64,000 nucleotides of DNA from Deltaproteobacteria bacterium ADurb.Bin207 (GTDB lineage: Bacteria; Myxococcota_A; Polyangia; Polyangiales; Polyangiaceae), in NCBI GenBank assembly GCA_002070115.1, contig MWCO01000012.1, positions 47,177 through 111,176 of the forward strand. The letters run 5' to 3'. Positions within the stretch are counted from its first letter, which is position 1; each line of letters begins with the position of its first letter. Shown here one piece after another: positions 26,544 through 35,956 of the stretch. Made by a program: the position numbers and the translations under genes. The notes beneath the pieces were generated by a model, which did no database searches, was not told the DNA's origin, and was given only the letters and a program-made list of their open reading frames with translations.

Positions 26544-26549
26544 AAGCAG

Positions 26550-28280
26550 TCATCCTCTCACAAGTCGCTCCAACAACGGTGGAAAGGTCATGATCATTTC
26601 TTCCACCATGGACCGCTCCGCCATCATGACCACCGCCCCCCCAGTACCTGCCCGCACCGTCCACGGTACCTGCTCCATCGATAGCAGTGTCGTCGGAAAA
26701 AGAATGGTCCCCATCTCCAACGACGAAACCACGCTCCCTTCCGCATCGACCCTTTCAAGCACACCCAGCCCAAGAATCATCAATCCTTTGATCACATCAC
26801 CCGCCGCTACGACCACCTCACCCTCGAGATAATGCTTCGGTTCCAATCGTGCCAAGACTTCTTGCAATCCTGGCGGATCGAAAGCTTCCCCCAACGGCCC
26901 CAACGTTACCCCGATCCGGACGTGCGTCCGATCCGCCTGCTCCCGAAGCTCTTCCTCCACCCACGGAAGCGCTTCGAAACTATCGTCCACCACCTGCTCG
27001 GTCCAGGTAGCCACACGAGCCGAATCCGAAAGGCATACCAGACGCAACGGAACGGGCTCACCCACGGTCCCACGATTGCGCAGCGCTTGTCCCGCTCCGA
27101 GTACGACCGCGGTCATATCACTGACCAAAGACATGACCGATAGTTCGCCCCGTTCCACCCACGCCAGCGCAAACCCCGAAATCTCTTCGGTTTCATGAAG
27201 AAGATGCACCTGCGCCTGACGCTCTAACGCACGTCGAAGATCGTCGGGCATGTCCACAAACGCTTCGGCCTGAGATAGATCGAGATCAACGGTCGGCTTG
27301 TCTTCCTCCGACGGCATCTTTCGCGGTGGTGGTGTTGGAAAACGGACGGCAGCAGCTTCCCCTGGCGAGTCGTCGACCACGAGAGGCTCTTCGAATCGTA
27401 GGGGTGGAGGCTTGACGCCTGGAGGCGGCAACTTGGACGGCGCACGCTTGTTCAACCCACGATCCCGCGCCGGTGGCGGAGGCACGATGGGTCTTTCCGT
27501 CGGCCGCGCCCCGGTCTCTTGCTTGCCTTCGGCACTCGTCAACGACCTGTTGCGGTGCATCGGGGGCGGAGGCGGAACCACGAATCCCGAAGCCTTGGAT
27601 GGTTCGACAACGGCCGGTTCGATGTCGTCAGCTTGCCCCTCGGTCATGACGCTCGTGGAAGGTATCTCCTCCAACGAGATCGTATCCTGTTCCGACGTCC
27701 ACGTGGTATCCACCGCGCCCGCGGCATCGGCAACATGAGCCGCCGCGGCAGGTTCACGCGTTGGCACCTCGTTCGCTGAAGGTGGTAAGGGCGGTAAGGG
27801 AACTGATTTTTTAGCAACAATTTCAATGGGTTGTGTGTATTCCGGAGAAACGAGGGTGGGCTCGGCCATCGCCGCAACCGGCGGCGCCGTCTTGATGGTC
27901 GAGGGCGTGGAACTCACCCACCCTCGTTCCGGACTCCCGCTTTGCAACACCGATATCGGTGGCGCACTCGTCACCACATCGTCTTCGAAAAATGTCTCTG
28001 CAGAAGACACCACCGAAGACAAGCGCGACGTGGAGTCAGCCTCTTGCCCATCGACCGGAAGCTCGACCCGTCGGGTGGGGGCCATCGAATCCGCAAAATC
28101 CGCTGCGATCCGGGCAAGCTCGAGCGATCGAACATCGTCTTGTTCCGCCGCGGCACGAGCGGCACGACGAAGCCAGGTCAATGCATCCTGCAGCTCGTTT
28201 CGTTCTACGAGCGCGGCCGCTGTCTGCAAAGCCCAGACGACATCATCGGAGTCGGAGTCGATAGCAGGAGGGACTTTCAC
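26550..28280 (-). CDS. long protein with C-terminal cyclic-nucleotide-binding-like domain
   Basis: A GTG at 28280 opens 576 aa. The N-terminal 65 residues are helical, TPR-like (ALQTAAALVERNELQDALTWLRRAARAAA). Residues 70-330 are low-complexity, rich in Pro, Ser, Val and Glu, likely disordered. The C-terminal 130 residues resemble the cNMP-binding beta-roll: VLARLEPKHYLEGEVVVAAGDVIKGLMILGLGVLERV, and TILFPTTLL. No Crp-type DNA-binding helix follows, so it is not a classical transcription factor. Similar scaffolds are common in Myxococcota. Ligand and role are unknown. Confidence 0.7.
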   Translation of the reverse strand: MKVPPAIDSDSDDVVWALQTAAALVERNELQDALTWLRRAARAAAEQDDVRSLELARIAADFADSMAPTRRVELPVDGQEADSTSRLSSVVSSAETFFEDDVVTSAPPISVLQSGSPERGWVSSTPSTIKTAPPVAAMAEPTLVSPEYTQPIEIVAKKSVPLPPLPPSANEVPTREPAAAAHVADAAGAVDTTWTSEQDTISLEEIPSTSVMTEGQADDIEPAVVEPSKASGFVVPPPPPMHRNRSLTSAEGKQETGARPTERPIVPPPPARDRGLNKRAPSKLPPPGVKPPPLRFEEPLVVDDSPGEAAAVRFPTPPPRKMPSEEDKPTVDLDLSQAEAFVDMPDDLRRALERQAQVHLLHETEEISGFALAWVERGELSVMSLVSDMTAVVLGAGQALRNRGTVGEPVPLRLVCLSDSARVATWTEQVVDDSFEALPWVEEELREQADRTHVRIGVTLGPLGEAFDPPGLQEVLARLEPKHYLEGEVVVAAGDVIKGLMILGLGVLERVDAEGSVVSSLEMGTILFPTTLLSMEQVPWTVRAGTGGAVVMMAERSMVEEMIMTFPPLLERLVRG

Positions 28281-28630
28281 CGAAACACCTCACCTGGCCC
28301 CGGAGTGTACCCAATAATAGGAGCAAAGAGGATGGTTCCTTCCCTTTCTGGGGTCGAATGAGAAATGGGTAATCCTACATCGGTTGACCAGCGCGGTATT
28401 GTCACCATCCTTCGAATCGCCATGAGCCATCCCGCGCGATGGCAGATGGGGAAAAACAGGCTAGATCCGACGGAGAAGCGTTTCGGATTGACGATGGGGG
28501 GCAGCTATGAAAACAGCAGAGCGCCTGTCGGTATTCGGCTCGTCCCAGGGAACCGCTTGCGACCCGTGGCATGATCCGGATATCGCGTTGACCCAATATT
28601 TCTGCCATCGGTACGTCCAGTTTCATCAAC
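28281..28630. other. divergent spacer
   Basis: Between the Crp-like gene (minus) and the methyltransferase gene (plus). Short open frames exist but look random. I see no RNA gene or clear promoter, though two promoters must lie here. Confidence 0.4.
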
Positions 28631-30661
28631 GTGAATCAGGTTTCTTCTTTCATCGCCCGTCTGGTTGCCTGCTTCGATGACGTGAGGGATCGTGATACAT
28701 CGCTCATCGTTGCTTATGCGGCCTTGGAGCAATACGCGAGAAAACAAGTCGATTTCGATCGATTGCTGGACCACGTAGAAAAGACCGAGTCTCGAGGGCA
28801 ATCGGATCGAGCGCCTGCGGATATCCTTCGGCAAGCGGTGGCTCGATGGCTCGAAGCGATTTCGGGGTTGTCGCCTTCCGCTCTTGCTTACTTGCCCTGC
28901 GAATTATGGTTGGCACTAACCCCCCTCGAGAAGCGCAAACGGTTTGGTGAGTTTTACACCCCCCGTTGGCTGGTGGAACTTGCCCTCCAACAAGTAGGCT
29001 GGCCCCACGCTTCCGACCGTCTCATCGATCCCACCTGTGGCGCAGGAGCCTTTCTCGCCGGAGCGGCTCTCGCCCTGCGCCAGGATCCCAAACGCCTTAC
29101 TGAAAACGCCAGACGGCTCTCCGGGGCCGACATACACCCGCTGGCCGTGACCGGTGCCCGCATCGCCTGCCTCTGCGCCGTCGCAGACCTACTCGAACCC
29201 GACCAACCCTTCGAACCCAATATCCACGTCGCCGATCTTTTCGATCCACCCCCTTTCTGCCCCCACGACGTTGTCGTCGGAAACCCTCCTTGGCTACGCT
29301 TTTCCGAGCTTCCACCGTCCTTACGCCGTCAAGTCGCCGATGCAGCTCAACACTACCGTCTCGTCCCCTCATCGTCGTTTCATGGTGGCAGCGAGTTGGA
29401 TACTGCGGCGGTCTGTGCCTACCGAATGCTCGACAAGCACTTGAAATCAGAGGGAAAAGCCGCGTTGGTGATGCCGAGCACCGTGCTTCGTTCCGCGGCC
29501 GCCGCGTCGTTTCGTCGCTTTTCGTTGCCCGATGGCACCCCTCTGCGGCTCGAACACATCACGGACTTCGGCCCTCTGCGCGTCTTTCCCGATGCCGCCA
29601 ACCATACGACACTCCTTCTTTTCACAAAGGGACATCCACAAGCGTCCATTATCCCCGCCTCGTGGACGTCCCATCCTCGTGCGCCGTCGTATCAAGCTGG
29701 CCTGTCTGACGCCCTTCAAGCCATCGAGCTTGTCTCTGGCATCGCACGTCCGGTCGGAAAAAGCCGCGCTCTCGCTTGCATCCCGGAGCCTGCGGTTTGC
29801 CTCGAGGGCTCTTGCTCCCACGTTCGCGGGAGAAAAGGCGTCACCACCGATCTGAACGGCGCCTATTTCGTTCGAATCCTTGGTCCCGGATCGGAACCAG
29901 AACGGCTTCGGGTCATCAATGATGTGACGTCTCGCGGAAAACCTGTCGCCACCCACGTGTTCGAAGTCGAACAACAACTCGTATTTCCTTTGCTCAAAGG
30001 TTCGAAACAAATTCATCCCTTTCGTATCGACACACCATCGATCGCCATTTTGATTCCCAATCGTTCGGTGACCCGCATCCCTAGCGAGGAGGAGTTTTCG
30101 AAGCGTTATCCCGCTGCCTATGCCCATTTTCTGTGGGTGGAGGAGCAAACGAATGGCGCGCTCCGGGCTCGCTCCACCTACCGACGCATGCTGTCTTCAC
30201 GCGATGCTTTTTTTTCCGTGTACAACGTGGGTGACTACACGTTTGCTCCCTTCAAAGTGGTGTGGGCGGAAATCGCAAAGACGTTGGTAGCCGGCATCGC
30301 GAGTTCGAGTTCCCTACCCTATTGCTCCACGCCCAAAACGATCGTTCCGGATCATAAGGTGTACTTCGCTCCTTTTGAGCAACTCGAACCCGCCCTCTTT
30401 TTATGTGCCCTGCTGTCGAGCACCCTCGTTCGTCAGTACGTCGATGCCATCACGGAAAAACTTCAAGTAGGCTCTTTGCTCGATCGCATCAACCTTCCGT
30501 GTTTCGATCCCAATGACGAAGACCATCAACTCCTGGTGCAGTTCGCTCGCCAACCACAACCCATCGATCCCAAGCAGCTCGACTCGTATGCGAAACGGGT
30601 CATCGAGCGCCGTTCGCAGGATGGCAATACAACTTTATTATTGAATTTCAATAGTTTATAA
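28631..30661 (+). CDS. N6-adenine DNA methyltransferase (Eco57I-like), orphan
   Basis: The frame opens at GTG 28631 and encodes 676 aa. A helical N-terminal region precedes RFGEFYTPRWLVELAL (residues 105-119), DPTCGAGAFL (133-142, AdoMet-binding motif I), and VVVGNPPWLRF with catalytic NPPW (218-221), the gamma-type adenine methyltransferase core. The C-terminal 300 residues likely form the target recognition domain (SLPYCSTPKT, LFLCALLSS). No endonuclease motif is fused, and neighbours are a Crp-like protein and tex, so there is no restriction partner in view. It could be an epigenetic regulator or the surviving half of a lost system. Confidence 0.88.
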   Translation: MNQVSSFIARLVACFDDVRDRDTSLIVAYAALEQYARKQVDFDRLLDHVEKTESRGQSDRAPADILRQAVARWLEAISGLSPSALAYLPCELWLALTPLEKRKRFGEFYTPRWLVELALQQVGWPHASDRLIDPTCGAGAFLAGAALALRQDPKRLTENARRLSGADIHPLAVTGARIACLCAVADLLEPDQPFEPNIHVADLFDPPPFCPHDVVVGNPPWLRFSELPPSLRRQVADAAQHYRLVPSSSFHGGSELDTAAVCAYRMLDKHLKSEGKAALVMPSTVLRSAAAASFRRFSLPDGTPLRLEHITDFGPLRVFPDAANHTTLLLFTKGHPQASIIPASWTSHPRAPSYQAGLSDALQAIELVSGIARPVGKSRALACIPEPAVCLEGSCSHVRGRKGVTTDLNGAYFVRILGPGSEPERLRVINDVTSRGKPVATHVFEVEQQLVFPLLKGSKQIHPFRIDTPSIAILIPNRSVTRIPSEEEFSKRYPAAYAHFLWVEEQTNGALRARSTYRRMLSSRDAFFSVYNVGDYTFAPFKVVWAEIAKTLVAGIASSSSLPYCSTPKTIVPDHKVYFAPFEQLEPALFLCALLSSTLVRQYVDAITEKLQVGSLLDRINLPCFDPNDEDHQLLVQFARQPQPIDPKQLDSYAKRVIERRSQDGNTTLLLNFNSL

Positions 30662-30678
30662 CAGAAAGGAAAGTACGT

Positions 30679-32967
30679 TCATCCCTTGGGGAGCAGCTTG
30701 GCGAAGGGATGATTCGAAAAGGATTTGGCCTGCTCGGGGCGTTTATGGGGCTTGCCTCGATCCGAAGAGCGCGCCTCTTGGGAGGCCGATGGCGGCGATG
30801 GATGATCATGGCTCCTTGCCGATAGGGAAATCCGCTTTCGAGCGAGATCGACTTCCATGACGCGCACGACGATTCGATCGCCAACCTTCACGACTTCGTT
30901 GGGGTCACGCACGAATCGATCCGCGAGTTTGGAAACATGAACGAGTCCATCCTGATGAACTCCTACGTCCACGAAAGCGCCAAACGCGGTGACGTTCGTC
31001 ACGACCCCTTCGAGCACCATCCCCACCGTAAGGTCCTCCATCGTTCGCACGTCATCGCGGAACTTCGGGGGTTCGAACGAATCACGGGGATCTCGTCCTG
31101 GTTTGGCGAGTTCCGCAAGAATATCTTTCAACGTCGGCTCCCCGACGTCCTGGGAAACGTACCTTTTCCAGTTGATTTTTCCTGCCCATACGCCATTGCC
31201 CACCAGGGTCGGCAACGACACGCCAAGATCTTTGGCCATTTGTTCGACCAACGCGTAGCGCTCGGGGTGTACGGCACTGGCATCCAATGGATGCTCACCA
31301 TCACGGATCCGCAAAAATCCTGCGGCTTGCTCGAACGTACGTGGTCCGATGCCCGTCACTTCCAAGAGTTGTTTTCGCGATCGAAAGGCTCCTTGCTTGT
31401 CCCGATACGCCACGATTCGCTTCGCTACGGTGGCGCTCAACCCGGCTACCCGAGACAAGAGCGGCACACTCGCCGTGTTGAGTTCCACCCCCACCAAGTT
31501 CACACAGCTTTCCACGACCTGGTCGAGCTTGCGAGCCAGCATCGGCTGATGCACATCGTGTTGGTACTGACCCACACCAATGGACTTGGGATCGATCTTC
31601 ACGAGTTCCGCCAAGGGGTCTTGTAGCCGACGCGCGATACTAATGGCCCCTCGGACGGTGACATCCAAGTCTGGAAACTCCTGTCGTGCGATATCCGACG
31701 CGGAATACACGCTCGCTCCGGCTTCGCTGACGGAAACGGCAAAGACTTCCTGCAGACCTTCGGAAACGAGGACTTCTCGAACGAACGCCTCGGTCTCACG
31801 ACCATGGGTGCCATTGCCTACCGCAATGGCGGCGGGCTGATGGGTCTTGCACATCGTCCGCAAGGATTTCCGCGCCTCATCGAGCGCTCGATCCCCTTGC
31901 ACCAAGTACAATACCGCGTGATCGATGAGCTTGCCGGTGTGGTCGACGACCGCCACTTTGCATCCCGTGCGTTGCCCCGGATCGATGCCCACGACGGTTT
32001 TGGTTCCAAGCGGTGCGGCTAGCAAAAGCTGTCGGAGGTTGAGGGCAAAAACCTCGACAGCCGCTTTATCCGCCTCGAGTTTGCGGTCGACTCGCACATC
32101 ACTTTCCACCGATGGCATCATCAACCGCGTCAACGCATCTCGTATCGCAAGCTCGAGGTGCTTTCCCCACGGATTGTCTTTGCGCACTTTCAATCGCGTC
32201 ACGAGCGTATCGCCGACCTGCTGTTCATCGATCCGCAATTTGGACCGGAGAATCCCCTCTTGCTCCCCACGACGAATCGCCAGAAATCGGTGGGAAGGAA
32301 GCGATGCCATGGCTTGCTCGAACGACGCATACGTGTCGAATTTCGTAACCGCGTCCACATGCTCTTTGGCTTTCGACACCACCAGCATGCCCGTCGTCAT
32401 ATAGGTGTCACGAACGATGGCGCGCAGGTCTGCATCCTCAGAGACTCGTTCCGCACAAATATCGCGCGCCCCCGCCAACGCCGCCTCCACGTCCGTCACA
32501 CCCTTGGCTTCGTTCACGAACGCGACCGCCTCTTTCGCCGGGTCACCATCGCCCTGCGCCCAAATCCGATCGGACAACGGTTCGAGTCCTTTTTCTTTCG
32601 CGATCGTCGCTCGAGTCCTTCGCTTCGGTTTGAAAGGAAGATAAAGATCTTCCAACCGCGCCTTTTCCGAACACCCCTCGATCGCTTGTCGAAGATCGTC
32701 CGTCAGCTTGCCCTGTTTTTCGATCTCGGTGAGGATGACCTGCCTTCGTTCCTCCAGCTCTTTCACATACGACGCTCGCTCTTGGATGGCCACAATGGCC
32801 ACATCTTCGAGGCCTCCCGTCACCTCCTTCCGATAGCGGGCAATGAAGGGAACTGTCGCTCCTTCTTCGAGAAGACGAACGACTGCCGCCACGGATTGTG
32901 GGGCCAACTTCAAGTCGGCAGCCACTTGCGGAACAGGATCGAAGGCAACTTGTTGTTCTTGGCTCAC
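30679..32967 (-). CDS. tex: Tex-family transcription accessory / RNA-binding protein
   Basis: A GTG at 32967 is preceded by an AAAGGG ribosome site; longer in-frame starts up to 33042 lack one. The 762-aa protein has Tex order: an N-terminal helical domain with VPFIARYRKEVTGGL, a YqgF-like RNase H fold (TVVGIDPGQRTGCKVAVVD), helix-hairpin-helix segments (LLEVTGIGPRTFEQAAGFLRI), and an S1 domain (VGMVLEGVVTNVTAFGAFVDVGVHQDGLVHVS) with a basic Ser/Pro-rich tail. Tex binds nucleic acid and the transcription machinery. It converges with the methyltransferase gene with only 17 bp between. Confidence 0.96.
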   Translation of the reverse strand: MSQEQQVAFDPVPQVAADLKLAPQSVAAVVRLLEEGATVPFIARYRKEVTGGLEDVAIVAIQERASYVKELEERRQVILTEIEKQGKLTDDLRQAIEGCSEKARLEDLYLPFKPKRRTRATIAKEKGLEPLSDRIWAQGDGDPAKEAVAFVNEAKGVTDVEAALAGARDICAERVSEDADLRAIVRDTYMTTGMLVVSKAKEHVDAVTKFDTYASFEQAMASLPSHRFLAIRRGEQEGILRSKLRIDEQQVGDTLVTRLKVRKDNPWGKHLELAIRDALTRLMMPSVESDVRVDRKLEADKAAVEVFALNLRQLLLAAPLGTKTVVGIDPGQRTGCKVAVVDHTGKLIDHAVLYLVQGDRALDEARKSLRTMCKTHQPAAIAVGNGTHGRETEAFVREVLVSEGLQEVFAVSVSEAGASVYSASDIARQEFPDLDVTVRGAISIARRLQDPLAELVKIDPKSIGVGQYQHDVHQPMLARKLDQVVESCVNLVGVELNTASVPLLSRVAGLSATVAKRIVAYRDKQGAFRSRKQLLEVTGIGPRTFEQAAGFLRIRDGEHPLDASAVHPERYALVEQMAKDLGVSLPTLVGNGVWAGKINWKRYVSQDVGEPTLKDILAELAKPGRDPRDSFEPPKFRDDVRTMEDLTVGMVLEGVVTNVTAFGAFVDVGVHQDGLVHVSKLADRFVRDPNEVVKVGDRIVVRVMEVDLARKRISLSARSHDHPSPPSASQEARSSDRGKPHKRPEQAKSFSNHPFAKLLPKG

Positions 32968-33131
32968 GGAGCAGCCCTTTACGACGACTCGCCTTTTTGG
33001 TCGAGCTTGACAACGCGCGATCGTGCCGTTCCTTGGGTTCACGACTCGCGAGCGAAGGGAATAGCTCCCACCATTCGCTGGATCAGGTCGTTGTGGCTCG
33101 AACCTGACGAGCTACAGATGGCCGACGATCG

Positions 33132-34103
33132 CTACCATCCGCGAAATGTTCCCTGTACCAGCATACCCCGAGGACCCAACGACACGTTGACCGTCTCGGA
33201 AGGTTCCTCAGACTGCAGAAGATAGAAGCCCAGCGCGGAAAGCAATCCAACGCCGCCCACCGCCGCGCCGATGTTGGCGATCCGTTGATCTCGCTTGCCC
33301 GCGTCCGCCACATCTCGCTCCGCTTCACCACACCGAGGCGAACAAGCTTCCAACTCGGAAGCCTTGCTTTTGGCACTGGATCCAAACACAGCAAACGTCG
33401 CAAACCCAGCAACCCCAACGCCCGCCGTCACCCAAGAAGCCGTCGGAATCGATTTCCCAGGCTTTTCCGGAAGCGAAACCACCGGTTCCCTCGGTGCTTC
33501 TTCCGTGATTCGCTCCCCAAAATCGATGGTCTGCGTCACGGTTGTACCCGCGCGAACTTCCACAACAACCCGTTTCGTTCGCCCTTCACTGTCTTTGACT
33601 TGCACCTGAACCGGACCCGCTTTCCACCATAATGGTCCTAACGAATCCCCCGATACTTCTACTTGCTCCCTGCCCAACCACACCGTCGCTCCCGACGCAT
33701 TCACCAATCGGATCGATACCTTGCCATACCGCTCGGATAACCGATCGAGCCATTCCTGCGCATCTTCCTCGGTTTTTTTGTAACGCGCCTCACCGTTCGC
33801 AACCCTCTGCGAAGCGTCCTTGACCACCGTTTCGTACAATTCCACGGCTTGTTGCTCCCGGCCAAGCTCCCGCTGGGCATGGGCCATCAGCAACATCGTG
33901 TTGGGGCTTTCCATCAACGCATACGAAGCGGTCAACTCCTGCAACGCTCCTTCATAATCCTTTTTTTCGATGAGCGTCCGGCCTCGCTTGTACTTTGCGA
34001 CAGCCTGTTGCTGGGAAGCCGCGGACTGCCCCAACGCGGGTGAAGACATCAGAACACACAGAATAGTCCAATAAATCCAAGCAGATCGAGATGCTCGCAT
34101 CAT
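33132..34103 (-). CDS. secreted TPR protein with PEGA-like domain
   Basis: The 323-aa protein has a signal peptide (WTILCVLMSSPALGQ), TPR-like helices (AVAKYKRGRTLIEKKDYEGALQELTASYALM, LLMAHAQRELGREQQAVELYE), then a beta-sandwich PEGA-like region (VSIRLVNASGATVWLGR, GPVQVQVKDSEG), a Pro-rich stretch, and near the end hydrophobic segments (VTAGVGVAGFATFAVFG, IGAAVGGVGLLSALGFYLL). Its start overlaps the kinase stop by 4 nt, a pairing common in Myxococcota. It may be an envelope partner or output of the kinase. Confidence 0.8.
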   Translation of the reverse strand: MMRASRSAWIYWTILCVLMSSPALGQSAASQQQAVAKYKRGRTLIEKKDYEGALQELTASYALMESPNTMLLMAHAQRELGREQQAVELYETVVKDASQRVANGEARYKKTEEDAQEWLDRLSERYGKVSIRLVNASGATVWLGREQVEVSGDSLGPLWWKAGPVQVQVKDSEGRTKRVVVEVRAGTTVTQTIDFGERITEEAPREPVVSLPEKPGKSIPTASWVTAGVGVAGFATFAVFGSSAKSKASELEACSPRCGEAERDVADAGKRDQRIANIGAAVGGVGLLSALGFYLLQSEEPSETVNVSLGPRGMLVQGTFRGW

Positions 34104-35869
34104 GGCAGGTCCGGAAGATACGGGGCCTTCTTTGTCGAAGTCGGCACACGATAAGGTGTCGTTACAGGAGGCGTCACGGGTTTAACCTCCACCGATCGAT
34201 CCGTGGGTTGTGGTTCAGAAGCTTTGGCATCCTCATCGTTGGTCATCGGTTCCACGGGCTGCGGAAATATTTCAGTCGACTTTACCTCGGGTGCCGCATG
34301 CTGCGATACCCAAGACGACCCTGTAGACAGTACCACCATCGGCTGCGAAGTGCCTCGATTCGAACTGATTATCGCTACAATCAAAACGACGAGCGTTCCG
34401 AGTACCAAGGAAGAAATCAAGACAATCGGTAGATAACGATACTTCGAGAAGGATGGGACAGCCTCGAACGCGGTTCCCGTGGGACTGGTTCCGAGCGACG
34501 GCATCGACGATTCGTCGTGGGATACTGGCCGGGGTGTTGCCGTTTCCAACGAGGGGATGGATATCGGACCGGAATGAGAGGGCTGCGACGATCGAATGGG
34601 GGGGGAAAGGGGGGGTGCGGGCTCGTGGGCGGAGGAAGACGCGATGGGAATCGGTTCAGGTAAAGAAGAATGAGACGGCTGTGACGATCGAAGGGGGGGG
34701 GAAGCGGGGGATGCGAGGTCGATGCTCGAAGAAGCGGAACGTTTGAAGGGGGGAGCCACTGGCGGAGGTAGCGGACCGAAGGCGGCGACAGCCTCAGAAT
34801 TGGATTCGTGGGTGAAAGAGGGCTCCGGTCCTCGGGCCATACCCTCCGCAACCCCATCAGCCATGGCGTGCGATGACAGGGATTCCATCTCGCGAACGTA
34901 TTGGGTTCGGTTGACGAGCACCTCGCCGGCGAGAGAGGCAACCCACGCGGCAACGACTCGGGGCGAGGCTGGGCCTGCTTGGATGGATTCCTCGAGTTCA
35001 GAAGCGAATTGCTCGGCGGTTTGCGGCCGCTGCTCCGGACTTCGACTTAGCGCCCGTTGCATCACATGGTCGAGCGTCGATGGGATATCCGAGCGGATGG
35101 CGGTCAACGAAGGAATCGGCGCGGACAAGACATTGGCCAACGTTTCGCCGGGATGATCGGCGCGAAACAGGCTCCGCGACGCAAGAAGCTCCCAAAGCAC
35201 AACCGCGGAAGAGAAAATATCCACTCGTCGATCGATTTTCGAACGCCCTCCCGACAATTGCTCGGGCGCCATATACGGCAACTTCCCCTTCATCTGGCCA
35301 TCGCGGGTTATCTGTAATCGGCTTTCCGCCTTTGCGATTCCAAAGTCCATGATGCGAGAAATACCGTCTTCTCCAACCATGATGTTTTGCGGGGATACGT
35401 CACGATGAACGATACCCAAGGGCGTTCCCCCTTCCCCCAACGCCTCATGGGCCGCGTGAAGACCGGCGAGAACCTGGCCCATGATGCTCACGGCCACCGG
35501 TACGGGAACCATCTCCTGACGTGACTTTGCGGCTCTTCGCAGACGCTGCAAGGACTCACCGCGGATGTATTCCATGACGAGAAAGACCTCGCCCTGCTCA
35601 GCGATGACATCGAGGGTAGCAACGACGTTCGGATGTTCGATGCGTGAGGTTAGCCGCGCCTCATCGAGGAACATGGCCACGAAGACGGGATCCCGGGCAA
35701 TCTCTTGGCGCATGCGTTTGATGGCGACGGTCCGGCTGAAGCCTCCGAGGCTGCTCATTCGCCCGAAATGTACGGTTGCCATGCCTCCAGCCGCAATCTC
35801 CCCGTACAGCGCATAGCGCCCTAGGGAGAGGATCGGCCGAGGCGGCGATGCCTCGTACATCGGGCTCAT
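34100..35869 (-). CDS. Ser/Thr protein kinase with single transmembrane segment
   Basis: The 589-aa protein starts with a Hanks-type kinase domain (residues 17-295): GEIAAGGMATVHFGR P-loop, VAIKRM with the Lys, HRDVSPQNIMV catalytic loop, MDFGIAK activation Asp, and YMAPEQLSGG. A long Ser/Pro linker with two near-repeats (both containing RSSQPSHS) precedes one membrane helix (YLPIVLISSLVLGTLVVLIVAIIS) and an extracytoplasmic Pro/Thr-rich tail. The cytoplasmic kinase could sense an outside signal. The gene is followed by the TPR protein gene with a 4-nt overlap. Confidence 0.95.
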   Translation of the reverse strand: MSPMYEASPPRPILSLGRYALYGEIAAGGMATVHFGRMSSLGGFSRTVAIKRMRQEIARDPVFVAMFLDEARLTSRIEHPNVVATLDVIAEQGEVFLVMEYIRGESLQRLRRAAKSRQEMVPVPVAVSIMGQVLAGLHAAHEALGEGGTPLGIVHRDVSPQNIMVGEDGISRIMDFGIAKAESRLQITRDGQMKGKLPYMAPEQLSGGRSKIDRRVDIFSSAVVLWELLASRSLFRADHPGETLANVLSAPIPSLTAIRSDIPSTLDHVMQRALSRSPEQRPQTAEQFASELEESIQAGPASPRVVAAWVASLAGEVLVNRTQYVREMESLSSHAMADGVAEGMARGPEPSFTHESNSEAVAAFGPLPPPVAPPFKRSASSSIDLASPASPPLRSSQPSHSSLPEPIPIASSSAHEPAPPLSPPIRSSQPSHSGPISIPSLETATPRPVSHDESSMPSLGTSPTGTAFEAVPSFSKYRYLPIVLISSLVLGTLVVLIVAIISSNRGTSQPMVVLSTGSSWVSQHAAPEVKSTEIFPQPVEPMTNDEDAKASEPQPTDRSVEVKPVTPPVTTPYRVPTSTKKAPYLPDLP

Positions 35870-35956
35870 TATTGATACGGTACAATGGAGAAATCAAAAC
35901 GTCCAGCTTGGGTGCAAACCCATTCCCCCGCAAATAACGCTGAGATGCTGATGCTT

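Noticed and set aside
28281..28630. Small ORF between the Crp-like gene and the methyltransferase
   Set aside because: No ribosome site, and composition looks random.
34560..34740. G-rich repeats in the kinase region as a DNA repeat element
   Set aside because: They encode the Pro/Ser linker of the kinase on the minus strand, with two RSSQPSHS repeats; coding explains them.
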